Shown: positions 25,960 through 34,253 of the stretch, in pieces | How the letters are laid out: every line of letters begins with the position of its first letter | How positions within the stretch are numbered: the stretch's first letter is position 1 | From: Bacteroidota bacterium | GTDB taxonomy: Bacteria > Bacteroidota > Bacteroidia > Chitinophagales > Chitinophagaceae | Assembly: GCA_023423405.1 (NCBI GenBank) | Contig: JAFAFR010000043.1 | Span: 558,001-622,000, forward strand | Direction: 5' to 3' | DNA length: 64,000 nucleotides | Translations under genes and position numbers: made by a program | The notes under the pieces: generated by a model | The model's input: only the letters and a program-made list of their open reading frames with translations | The model's database searches: none | Told to the model about the DNA's origin: nothing

Positions 25960-26034
25960 GGGAGCATAGCTCAGCTGGTTCAGAGCAGCTGCCTTACAAG
26001 CAGCGGGTCCGCGGTTCGAATCCGTGTGCTCCCA
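25960..26034 (+). tRNA. tRNA-Val (anticodon UAC), copy 2
   Basis: 75 nt, identical to the first copy. The 29-base spacer carries no promoter, so both copies are expected in one transcript ended by the hairpin at 26044. Confidence 0.95.
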
Positions 26035-26043
26035 CAACATTTT

Positions 26044-26080
26044 AAAAAAGTTTCAGTCTGGCGATTGGAACTTTTTTTTT
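26044..26080 (+). terminator. Intrinsic terminator of the tRNA-Val operon
   Basis: A 15-base stem, 26044-26058 with 26063-26077, has two G-T pairs and a TGGC loop, and runs into a T tract to 26080. It starts 10 bases after the second tRNA-Val. Confidence 0.8.
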
Positions 26081-26159
26081 GCCCTTCCCTTTCTGTTGAC
26101 CGCCGCTTCAGCAATCTCTTGTTATACCCCGTCTCATTTGCGCATGCTGTCTCCTTCGC

Positions 26160-28133
26160 TCATTCGGAGATTTCCGCCGGTTCTTTCACTATATTTTCGA
26201 GGTCGCGCGAACGGCGTGATTTCCCGGGCGGAAAAAACATATCGGCCGGATACGCTTTGAAATAACGCCAGATATGACCGATGATCTCCGGATAATCTTT
26301 TAACCGCACACCACGCGAACGCACCGCTACAAAAAAAGCCAGGGAAAAGCTAACGAAAAAGTTCAGGAAGCCGATGCCCAAAACGCCCAGCACAACCACC
26401 AGCATATAGGTCCAGGGAACGGGTCGCTCCAGGCCAAAATAACCGATGCCAACATTACTTGCTGATATGGTAATGTGCCGGATGTCAAACGGGATACCAA
26501 ATATTTTTCCAACAGAAGCCGACATGCCCAGGCAAAAACCGAGGAATATGCTCCCTGAAATGGCGCCCGCATAACTGTTCACCTGGTCCACCAGCCGGTT
26601 GAGCCTTTTGGGCGACATCCGTTGGCGAAGCAGCGGGTGATTCCGGATCCTGTCCGCCATGCGGCCGTATATAATATGGTTTTCAACATATCCCGAAAAT
26701 ACACCGCTGAGAAAAAGGAATACCCCGGTAAAGCAGGCATACAGGAGGGCCCAGGAATGCCAGGGGTGTTGCGCTTCCAGCAACGCGAAGGCCCCGGCAT
26801 CATCTATGATCCGGTATCCGGCCAACCGGTCGAGCAACCACGCAATAACATAAGAAAGGGGAAATACCACCAGCAGGTTACCGGCAAAGGAAGCCGTTTG
26901 ACTCCGCATGATATTGGCAATGTTGATGGCAAAATGCTGGAGGTCGGGCTTGCCCTGCTGTTTGCGGCTGTCGAGGGCCACCGCCACGGCTGAGGCGGTG
27001 TAAGCAGGTTGTTTGGTGGCTAGCGTAGTGCCTGTTTTATCCATCAGCACAAAGCCCGCTGAATAGTTCACGCTGTATATGAATCCCGTCCAGAAGGGCG
27101 CCCAGTACAGTTTTCCCAGAATTATTTTGATTACAGCCACAAAACTCACGATCACCCCGCCTCCTACCGCGCTGTTGAACATCTGCCTGTATTCTTCCCG
27201 ATTGGTAGTAATGTATTTTTCTCCCTTTTTCCCTTTGTGCTCAGCTATCTGGTAAGCCAGCAGGCCCAGGTTTTCAGAAAGGAATTCCCGCACGCTGTTC
27301 CGCCGGTTTTCATTGGTCACTACCGTTATAAAATAGCTGATGAAACGTTCCTCGTCCAGGTGATTGTCACGGTCAAGCACATCCGAAATGATCAGCATTC
27401 TTTCTACCATCTCAAATATTCTTGTGGTGAGAAAGGTTTGTGCCAGGCTGGTGCCGTGGTAAAGCTTTTGGTCGCGCAGCCAGATGACCGTTTGCCGGCA
27501 GTTGTGGAGTTGCTCCTGTATATTATTAAGCAGCAATACCTGCTGCTGATAATTTTCTTCGCCGGTTGCCAGGAAGCGGCTCACCAGTTGGTTTTGCTCC
27601 AGGAAAGGCGATAGGGCGTCCTGGTTTTTTCCCAGTCGCCGCGAAATCTCCTTTTCCAGTCCAAGGGTGGTAAGGCGGTAGGAAAGAATGCGCAGGGCCT
27701 GGTTCAATTGCGCCAGGATCTGGCGGTCGTTCACGTTGATATTAACCCGCAGTAAACGAAAAAAACGCTGCCAGAGCGATCGGCTGATTCCCGCCACCCA
27801 TAGGTGATCGGTAGACAGAAAAAATACCCGGCTGATAACAAAGAGGAAATCGCCTTCCTCTTTTATTTCCGGCACTATTTTGTGTTTGAGTTTGCTGCCA
27901 AGTTCCTGGACAAAACTCCGGGAACTGATCAGGCCGCTTTCCAGGAGCGCGGGAAGCAGGTCGCTGTTCTGAAACACCTCCCACAAAGACGTTCTTAAGC
28001 CGGCCAGCTTTTCCGGATCCTGCCGGAGTTGCTGAAGCAGGTTCCGGAATTTTTCTTCCGCTTCCACAATCCGCCCGGGCCGGGAAGGCCGGATCTCTTT
28101 TACCAGTTCTATCAGGAATTCCAATCTGTGCAT
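26160..28133 (-). CDS. Polytopic membrane protein of the Gcr family (named site-specific recombinase)
   Basis: 657 residues. The N-terminal half is soluble and helical (NLLQQLRQDPEKLAGLRTSLWEVFQNSDLLPALLESGL); the C-terminal half has about six membrane helices (WAPFWTGFIYSVNYSAGFVLMDKTGTTLATKQPAY, GFCLGMSASVGKIFGIPFDIRHITISASNVG, GIGFLNFFVSFSLAFFVAVRSRG). This is the architecture of the SpecificRecomb/Gcr family first described in Neisseria. No recombinase catalytic motif is visible, and a polytopic membrane protein is hard to reconcile with DNA recombination, so the family name should be treated with caution. It is divergent from clpS. Confidence 0.82.
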   Translation of the reverse strand: MHRLEFLIELVKEIRPSRPGRIVEAEEKFRNLLQQLRQDPEKLAGLRTSLWEVFQNSDLLPALLESGLISSRSFVQELGSKLKHKIVPEIKEEGDFLFVISRVFFLSTDHLWVAGISRSLWQRFFRLLRVNINVNDRQILAQLNQALRILSYRLTTLGLEKEISRRLGKNQDALSPFLEQNQLVSRFLATGEENYQQQVLLLNNIQEQLHNCRQTVIWLRDQKLYHGTSLAQTFLTTRIFEMVERMLIISDVLDRDNHLDEERFISYFITVVTNENRRNSVREFLSENLGLLAYQIAEHKGKKGEKYITTNREEYRQMFNSAVGGGVIVSFVAVIKIILGKLYWAPFWTGFIYSVNYSAGFVLMDKTGTTLATKQPAYTASAVAVALDSRKQQGKPDLQHFAINIANIMRSQTASFAGNLLVVFPLSYVIAWLLDRLAGYRIIDDAGAFALLEAQHPWHSWALLYACFTGVFLFLSGVFSGYVENHIIYGRMADRIRNHPLLRQRMSPKRLNRLVDQVNSYAGAISGSIFLGFCLGMSASVGKIFGIPFDIRHITISASNVGIGYFGLERPVPWTYMLVVVLGVLGIGFLNFFVSFSLAFFVAVRSRGVRLKDYPEIIGHIWRYFKAYPADMFFPPGKSRRSRDLENIVKEPAEISE

Positions 28134-28195
28134 AATCCTTCCAATCGCGGCCTAAAATTACAATTGTTACCTAATTTAGCGACAAAGATTCGCCC

Positions 28196-28495
28196 ATGTT
28201 CAACTACAAAAATGATCAGCAACATGAATTCCAGGAAGACGTAGCGGTATTGTCGGAGGTAGATGCTCCCTGGCAACTGGTTGTTTGGAACGATGAGGTT
28301 AATACTTTTGAATGGGTCATTGAAACGCTGGTTACGGTATGCGGACATACCAGCGAGCAGGCGGAACAATGTGCCATGCTCATTCATACCAAAGGAAAAT
28401 ACGCGGTGAAGAACGGCGCATACGACGACCTGAAACCCATGTGCGATGCCATCACCGAAAGGGGTATTGGCGCCACCATTGAAATTACCGCCTGA
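28196..28495 (+). CDS. clpS: ATP-dependent Clp protease adaptor
   Basis: 99 residues. ClpS binds N-degron residues (Leu, Phe, Trp, Tyr) and delivers substrates to ClpA/ClpC with ClpP. The core is VWNDEVNTFEWVIETLVTVCGHTSEQAEQCAMLIHTKGK; NDEVNTF corresponds to the N-D-x-x-x-T binding-pocket segment, and HTKGKYAV to the usual H-x-x-G. aat follows 2 bases downstream, giving an N-end-rule unit in which one product makes the degron and the other recognises it. Confidence 0.93.
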   Translation: MFNYKNDQQHEFQEDVAVLSEVDAPWQLVVWNDEVNTFEWVIETLVTVCGHTSEQAEQCAMLIHTKGKYAVKNGAYDDLKPMCDAITERGIGATIEITA

Positions 28496-28497
28496 GC

Positions 28498-29142
28498 ATG
28501 CCTGTTTTCCAGCTCGACGAACGACTTCTTTTCCCACCTGTTGACCTCGCTGAACCCGATGGCCTGCTGGCCGTAGGCGGCGATCTTTCAGAAGACCGGT
28601 TGTTGCTGGCTTATCGCCAGGGCATTTTTCCGTGGTACGATAGTCCGCCTATTTGCTGGTGGAGTCCCGATCCGCGTTTTGTGCTCTTCCCCGCCTCGCT
28701 ACGCACCAGCAAGAGCATGCGCCCTGTTCTGAATGGCGGCAAATTTGTATTCACCATCAACCGGGCTTTTCGCGAAGTGATGCAGTACTGCATGCAAACG
28801 CCACGCGCAGGACAGCAGGGCAGTTGGATCAATCCCGAAATCATCGATGCCTACACCGCCCTGCATGCAAAAGGATATGCCTGGAGTGCGGAAGCCTGGA
28901 TGGAGGATTGCCTCGTAGGCGGGCTCTACGGTATCCGGATGGGAAAAGTGTTTTTTGGCGAAAGCATGTTTTCGCATGCGTCCAATGCCAGCAAATTTGC
29001 TTTTATCCGCTGGGTGCAACACCTGCAGCAGGAAGGCGTTGAACTGATCGACTGCCAGGTATATACCGAACACCTGCAGAGCCTCGGCGCTGAAATGATC
29101 CCGCGCGACCAATTCTTATCCCTGCTGCAGCAACGGATCTAA
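28498..29142 (+). CDS. aat: Leucyl/phenylalanyl-tRNA-protein transferase
   Basis: 214 residues, the usual length. Aat adds Leu or Phe from charged tRNA to proteins with N-terminal Lys or Arg, making them ClpS-ClpAP substrates. Hallmarks: FPPVDLAEPDGLLAVGGDLSEDRLLLAYRQGIFPW, WWSPDPRFVLFP, GLYGIRMGKVFFGESMFS and SNASKFAF. The gene is 2 bases after clpS and overlaps the convergent esterase gene by 4 bases. Confidence 0.95.
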   Translation: MPVFQLDERLLFPPVDLAEPDGLLAVGGDLSEDRLLLAYRQGIFPWYDSPPICWWSPDPRFVLFPASLRTSKSMRPVLNGGKFVFTINRAFREVMQYCMQTPRAGQQGSWINPEIIDAYTALHAKGYAWSAEAWMEDCLVGGLYGIRMGKVFFGESMFSHASNASKFAFIRWVQHLQQEGVELIDCQVYTEHLQSLGAEMIPRDQFLSLLQQRI

Positions 29143-29870
29143 AACCTGGTTCCCAGGTAGTGTGGAAGCATGGACAGCCAGGTGGGCCAGTCGTGTCGCA
29201 TATCCGTGCCCCAGATGTCGAGTTCGTACCAAATATTCTTGGAATACAGGATACCCGCCAGCCGCCGCGCCGCATCGGGATCTTCGTAGGCGCCCGAACC
29301 ACTGAGAATATGAATATGCCTGCTGGCGCGGATCTGTTCCAGGATGGCATGGTCGGCCAGGTTGGGCAGGTAGTGGCAGGGACTGTTATAATACACGTCT
29401 TCGTCGAAATAGCCTTTTGTATATTCTGTAAGATCGTACACACCGCTCATGGCAATAATACCCTGCAGCAGGTCGGGTCTTTTGAAGAAAAGATTGGCCG
29501 AATGCAGGGCGCCAAAAGAAGCGCCTGTTGCGATAATGGGTGTTTCCCCACTGGTATGGGTCCTGATAAATGGAACGACTTCCGAAAATACATACTGGTT
29601 CCACTGCTGGTGCCTGATGCTCTTGTGCCGCGGGTCCATGGAGTCGTTCATCCAGCTTTCCCGGTTGATGCTGTCGATCGAAAATACCTTTACACGCCCT
29701 GCATCGATAAAATCACGGATGGAATTGATGAGGCCAAATCTTTCGTATTCCAGGTAATCGGCCGAGGCGGTGGGGATGAGCAGCAGCGCCATCCCATAAT
29801 GCCCATACACAGCTATCGGCATTTCTTTTTCCAGGGAGGGGCTGTGCCAGGAGCTGAGTTGTCTTTCCAT
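29139..29870 (-). CDS. Alpha/beta-hydrolase, putative esterase D-like family
   Basis: 243 residues, no signal peptide. The nucleophile elbow is GASFGALHSANLFF (G-x-S-x-G), followed by an IIAMSGVYDL strand, the acid region (SGAYEDPDAARR) and the final histidine in DMRHDWPTW. The family (PF00756-type) includes esterases, mycolyltransferases and trehalose-linked enzymes; substrate is not predictable. It overlaps the end of aat by 4 bases on the other strand. Confidence 0.82.
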   Translation of the reverse strand: MERQLSSWHSPSLEKEMPIAVYGHYGMALLLIPTASADYLEYERFGLINSIRDFIDAGRVKVFSIDSINRESWMNDSMDPRHKSIRHQQWNQYVFSEVVPFIRTHTSGETPIIATGASFGALHSANLFFKRPDLLQGIIAMSGVYDLTEYTKGYFDEDVYYNSPCHYLPNLADHAILEQIRASRHIHILSGSGAYEDPDAARRLAGILYSKNIWYELDIWGTDMRHDWPTWLSMLPHYLGTRF

Positions 29871-30050
29871 GCAGTGATTTATCCTAAAATAAGAAAAAAG
29901 CAGCAGGTGAATGCAGGTAAAATTTGCAGGTTCAGAAGAAATAACTTATATTAGTACCAATTCGAAAACCTTATCTGCTTCCTCTGCTCCACCCATCCCT
30001 TGAAACCATTGAACCCGTGCAATCATTATTTACGAATAAATGGTTTATCT

Positions 30051-30158
30051 ATGAGACGTTTGTTTGACCTTTCACACGCCAGTACCGGAAAACTGTTGTT
30101 AATCGTATTAGCCCTCTACGGCACCATTGCAGCCATTACCTGGCTGGTTTGGAAATGA
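30051..30158 (+). CDS. Possible 35-residue single-pass membrane protein
   Basis: ATG 30051 to TGA 30156-30158 encodes MRRLFDLSHASTGKLLLIVL then ALYGTIAAITWLVWK, a short basic N-terminus and one clean membrane helix. Its last 51 bases overlap the 3' end of the exonuclease gene on the other strand. The composition is convincing for a small membrane protein but there is no clear promoter and no partner. Confidence 0.4.
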   Translation: MRRLFDLSHASTGKLLLIVLALYGTIAAITWLVWK

Positions 30159-31472
30159 TGGCAACAGGTTGACCCTGGTAATGTGCTTTTTATTGGCAAA
30201 CTGGTAGAGTAGCCCCCTGATATAGTCATTGTCAGGAGAAGGGGAGAGTATTTCTTTCCAGTATTCGACAGATACTTCCAGTTTTGCGGACCTGTCCACA
30301 GGTCCCATTCCCCAGAATTTGCCCCTTTCTACCAGGTATGCGGCCAATACGTTTGGCTGCAGGGGGTCGTTTTCCACCAGCACAAAACTCGGCAGGGAAG
30401 TTTCCACCGCTTCGATGGCTGCCTTTATTTTGGCATTGTACACCGCCGGCGGCTCTTCCATCCGGGTAATAACAGCACCCATTTCATCCTGGGGCAGCAT
30501 GCGCCGCAGGTAATTTTGCCCCTCCGGCATAAAATCAAACGTATAGATCGCCGGAAGCTGAGCCCTCTTCTTTTCGATCACCAACTGCAGGTAGCCACTG
30601 CTGTCCTCATAGCTATACAGCCCATATTTGTGCTGGAACCTTTTCTGGCTCCTGTTGAACAGGGGCCAGATGCGCCTGATTTCATGGCTTTCCAGGATCA
30701 GCGCCATAAGCTCGCTGTAACAGGCAGTGAAACGGATATAGTGAACCTGCCGCAGCAATTCCTGTTTTCGTTTGCTGCTGTCGTTATTGGAAAAATGGCT
30801 GCGCACCCGTTTGGAAAGATTGATCGCCTTGCCTACATAGATCACTTCTTTTTTCTGGTTTTCGAAATAATACACGCCCGGTGTACCCGGCAGCGCCTCC
30901 AGGCATTCAACAGGCACCTGCGGCGGAAGAAATTGTTCCGCATTCCGCCCACGGGTCATTTTAGCGATCGCCCCGCTGCGGTCTTCCCGCACCAGTTGTT
31001 CAAACAGGTCGGCCGTGGCGGCGGCATCGCCCATGGCACGGTGCCGCTGCCGGTTATCGATTCCCCGCGCCCGGCAAAGATTGCCCAGGCTGTAAGAAGG
31101 AAGGCCCGGCAGGATCTTCCGCGCCAATCGTACCGTGCACAACTTTTTAACGGAAAGTGCATACCCACAGGATTGCAGCGCAGTTAATACAAAAGAATAA
31201 TCAAAGTTGACATTGTGAGCCACAAAAACCCTCCCTTCCAGTAACCGGTATACTTCGGCAGCGATCTCCTCAAAAACAGGTGCATGCCGCACCATTTCAT
31301 CATCAATGCCTGTCAGCGCCGTGATATACCGGGGAATGGAAATGATGGGATTCACCAGGCTTTCAAACCGGCCCTCCTCCTCCCTTCCATTGTGCAGGAT
31401 GATGGCTATTTCCGTAATGCCATGCGAAGCCGCAAAGCCCCCGGTGGTTTCTATGTCTACAATGGCGTACAC
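30108..31472 (-). CDS. DnaQ-like 3'-5' exonuclease fused to a UvrC-type GIY-YIG domain
   Basis: 454 residues. Residues 1-170 are a DEDDh exonuclease: ExoI IVDIETTGG (D6, E8), ExoII HNVNFDYSF, ExoIII HRAMGDAAAT (H...D). From about residue 195, PGTPGVYYFENQKKEVIYVGK through LSKRVRSHF is a GIY-YIG endonuclease as in the N-terminus of UvrC. The C-terminal 150 residues are not assigned. The combination resembles Cho/UvrC-like repair proteins such as DNA polymerase III epsilon-UvrC fusions, so a DNA-repair role is likely. The start is only 4 bases after a perfect -7 element. Confidence 0.9.
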   Translation of the reverse strand: MYAIVDIETTGGFAASHGITEIAIILHNGREEEGRFESLVNPIISIPRYITALTGIDDEMVRHAPVFEEIAAEVYRLLEGRVFVAHNVNFDYSFVLTALQSCGYALSVKKLCTVRLARKILPGLPSYSLGNLCRARGIDNRQRHRAMGDAAATADLFEQLVREDRSGAIAKMTRGRNAEQFLPPQVPVECLEALPGTPGVYYFENQKKEVIYVGKAINLSKRVRSHFSNNDSSKRKQELLRQVHYIRFTACYSELMALILESHEIRRIWPLFNRSQKRFQHKYGLYSYEDSSGYLQLVIEKKRAQLPAIYTFDFMPEGQNYLRRMLPQDEMGAVITRMEEPPAVYNAKIKAAIEAVETSLPSFVLVENDPLQPNVLAAYLVERGKFWGMGPVDRSAKLEVSVEYWKEILSPSPDNDYIRGLLYQFANKKHITRVNLLPSFPNQPGNGCNGAVEG

Positions 31473-31476
31473 ACTA

Positions 31477-31484
31477 CAAAGCTA
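31477..31484 (-). promoter_or_regulatory. -7 promoter element of the exonuclease gene
   Basis: TAGCTTTG on the minus strand, an exact match, ending 4 bases before the ATG. A start point 5-8 bases further on would give a leaderless or nearly leaderless message. Confidence 0.5.
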
Positions 31485-31598
31485 AATTATTTAGTATTAT
31501 TTTTTACCGTTTTTCCACGGTAAATGTTCCGGGCTCGTCCATCTGCTGCCGGCAGAAGCAGGAAGCGGGTAGCCCTCGCTTCTTAGGGTCAATTTAAG

Positions 31599-31606
31599 TA
31601 ATTTTG
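31599..31606 (+). promoter_or_regulatory. -7 promoter element of valS
   Basis: TAATTTTG, an exact TAnnTTTG match, 7 bases before the valS ATG; the message would have almost no leader. Upstream element unclear. A G/C-rich imperfect hairpin lies at about 31540-31575. Confidence 0.5.
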
Positions 31607-31613
31607 CATCCTT

Positions 31614-34253
31614 ATGGAATTGAGCAAGAATTTTATACCCGCAGATGCCGAAGCCAGGTGGACAGCCCAATGGAAAGAAAAATCCTATTTCAGCAGCCGG
31701 CCCGACGACCGGAAATCCTTTACCGTAGTGATCCCTCCGCCCAATGTGACCGGGGTATTGCACATGGGACATACCCTGAATGAAACCGTGCAGGACATCC
31801 TTGTCCGCAAAGCCCGGATGAGCGGATTCAACGCCTGCTGGGTTCCGGGCAGCGACCACGCTTCCATTGCCACGGAAGCCAAAGTGGTGCAGATGCTCGA
31901 AAAAGAAAAAGGCATCAAAAAATCGGACCTCAGCCGCGAAGAATTCCTGAAATACGCTTTTGAGTGGAAAGAAAAATACGGTGGCATCATTTACAGCCAG
32001 ATAGAAAAACTGGGTTGCAGCGTGGACTGGAATCGTGTCACGTTCACCATGGACGACCATTATTATAAAGCGGTCATCCGGGTATTCATCGATCTGTATG
32101 AGAAAGGCCTCATTTACCGCGGCGCCCGCATGATCAACTGGGACCCTGCTGCCAAAACCGCGCTCAGCGATGAGGAAGTGGAATACAGGGAAGTGCAGGG
32201 CAAACTCTACCACCTGCGCTATCCGCTGGAAAACGGCGGCTCCATCATCATCGCCACCCAGCGGCCCGAGACCATTATGGGAGATACCGCCATTTGCGTT
32301 AACCCCGGCGACAGCCGTTACACCGGCCTCGCCGGAACCTATGCGCTGGTACCACTGATCAACCGCCGCATTCCCATCATTTTTGACGAATACGTTGACC
32401 CTGCTTTTGGCACCGGCGCCCTGAAAGTGACGCCTGCACACGATATTAATGACTACAACCTGGGACTCAAACACCAACTGGAGGTAGTGGACACGCTCAA
32501 CGACGACGGGACCCTCAGCGAAGCCGCACAGATATATATAGGTGTGGATCGCTTCAAAGCCCGTAAACAAATTGTGGCCGAACTGGAAGAAAAAGGTTTT
32601 CTTGTTAAGACAGAAGACTACCATACCCGCGTGGGATACAGCCAGCGCACCGGCGTGGTGGTGGAACCGAAAATTTCCACCCAATGGTTCCTGAAAATGC
32701 GCGAAATGGCAGCGCCTGCGCTGAAAGCCGTACTCGATGGCGATATCCGCATTCACCCCGGCGATAAATTCCTGGCCACCTATAAATACTGGCTCGAAAA
32801 CGTGAAAGACTGGTGCATCAGCCGCCAGCTCTGGTGGGGACAACAGATACCGGCCTGGTACAATGCCGACGGTATTTGCGTGGTGGCCCCCAACCGCGAA
32901 GAAGCGCTGCAGCGCTTTGCAGAAAAAGGCATACAAGCAGAAGCAGCCACCATCGAGCAGGACCACGATGTGCTCGATACCTGGTTCTCCTCCTGGCTCT
33001 GGCCCATGGAAGTATTCAAAGGCATCACCGAACCCGGCAATCCCGAGATCAACTATTATTATCCTACATCGGTACTGGTAACCGGGCAGGACATCATCTT
33101 TTTCTGGGTGGCCCGCATGGTGATGGCCGGCATGGAATACAAACACCAGATTCCTTTTAAGGATGTTTACTTCACCGGCATGGTGCGCGATAAGCAGGGC
33201 CGGAAAATGAGCAAGAGCCTCGGCAATTCTCCCGACCTGCTGGAACTGATCGACAAATTCGGCGCCGATGCCGTTCGTTTCGGCATCATGATTTCATCGC
33301 CCGCCGGGAACGACCTGCTCTTCGACGAGGCCACACTGGAACAGGGCCGCCATTTCAACAACAAGATGTGGAATGCCCTGAAGCTGATTGGTATGTGGAA
33401 AAGCAATACGGCCGCTGGTTCGCCGGAGCAGAACGAATGGGCGCACCGGTGGTTCGGCGCCCGCCTCGACTCCGTACGCATCACCGTGGAGCAACTGCTG
33501 CAACAGTTCCGCCTCAGCGAAGCGCTCAAAACCATTTATTCGCTGGTCTGGGACGACTACTGCAGTTGGTACCTCGAATGGATCAAGCCGGCTTTCGGCC
33601 AGCCCATGGATGAAGAATCCCTCGCCATGGCCACCGGTTATTTTGAAGAACTGCTGCAATTGCTGCATCCCTTCATGCCTTTTATCACGGAAGAAATCTA
33701 CCACCTGCTGGCCGAACGCAGCGAGGGCGACGACCTCTGCATCCGGCAGTTCCCTCCGGTGGAAGAGCTGGAATCCCTGCTCGCCGGGCAAACAGACATA
33801 TTGCAGGCCGGAACACTGCTGCAGTCCGTTATCAGTGGGCTGCGCGACCTGCGTAACAAATCCCAGATCAAACCAAAAGAAAAGATCAACCTTCATATCA
33901 ACACGGCATCGGAGAGCCTCTACCAGTCCATTCTGCCGATCATTGCCAAACAGGTAAACACCGAAAAGATCAGCTTCACCCGCACCGCTGTTCCACAATC
34001 ACTCACCACGGTGATCGGGCACGACCAGTTTTACGTGGAAACAGAACAACCGCTCGAAAACGGCGTGCAAAAAGAAGACCTGCTGAAAGAACTGGAATAC
34101 CTGAAAGGCTTCCTGGCCTCGGTTGAAAAGAAACTGGGCAACGAAAGATTTGTGCAGAACGCAAAACCGGAGATCATTGCCAATGAACGCAGGAAACAGG
34201 CCGACGCCGCGGGTAAGATCAAAGTGATAGAAGAGAGCCTGGCTTCGCTTTAG
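31614..34253 (+). CDS. valS: Valyl-tRNA synthetase
   Basis: 879 residues, class I synthetase attaching valine to tRNA-Val in the cytosol. The signature HIGH is HMGH at 50-53 (PPNVTGVLHMGH), and KMSKS is at 531-535 (GRKMSKSLGNSPDLL). The CP1 editing domain is present (RPETIMGDTAICVNP, TPAHDINDYNLG). The C-terminal coiled coil that contacts tRNA ends in EKKLGNERFVQNAKPEIIANERRK. The last 35 bases overlap the convergent gene. Two tRNA-Val genes lie 5.6 kb upstream. Confidence 0.97.
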   Translation: MELSKNFIPADAEARWTAQWKEKSYFSSRPDDRKSFTVVIPPPNVTGVLHMGHTLNETVQDILVRKARMSGFNACWVPGSDHASIATEAKVVQMLEKEKGIKKSDLSREEFLKYAFEWKEKYGGIIYSQIEKLGCSVDWNRVTFTMDDHYYKAVIRVFIDLYEKGLIYRGARMINWDPAAKTALSDEEVEYREVQGKLYHLRYPLENGGSIIIATQRPETIMGDTAICVNPGDSRYTGLAGTYALVPLINRRIPIIFDEYVDPAFGTGALKVTPAHDINDYNLGLKHQLEVVDTLNDDGTLSEAAQIYIGVDRFKARKQIVAELEEKGFLVKTEDYHTRVGYSQRTGVVVEPKISTQWFLKMREMAAPALKAVLDGDIRIHPGDKFLATYKYWLENVKDWCISRQLWWGQQIPAWYNADGICVVAPNREEALQRFAEKGIQAEAATIEQDHDVLDTWFSSWLWPMEVFKGITEPGNPEINYYYPTSVLVTGQDIIFFWVARMVMAGMEYKHQIPFKDVYFTGMVRDKQGRKMSKSLGNSPDLLELIDKFGADAVRFGIMISSPAGNDLLFDEATLEQGRHFNNKMWNALKLIGMWKSNTAAGSPEQNEWAHRWFGARLDSVRITVEQLLQQFRLSEALKTIYSLVWDDYCSWYLEWIKPAFGQPMDEESLAMATGYFEELLQLLHPFMPFITEEIYHLLAERSEGDDLCIRQFPPVEELESLLAGQTDILQAGTLLQSVISGLRDLRNKSQIKPKEKINLHINTASESLYQSILPIIAKQVNTEKISFTRTAVPQSLTTVIGHDQFYVETEQPLENGVQKEDLLKELEYLKGFLASVEKKLGNERFVQNAKPEIIANERRKQADAAGKIKVIEESLASL

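Noticed and set aside
25856..26034. Tandem 75-base repeat
   Set aside because: It is simply two identical tRNA-Val genes, not a CRISPR or mobile element repeat.
31497..33146. 549-codon minus-strand frame inside valS
   Set aside because: Antisense to valS, whose HMGH and KMSKS motifs are clear; product is compositional noise.
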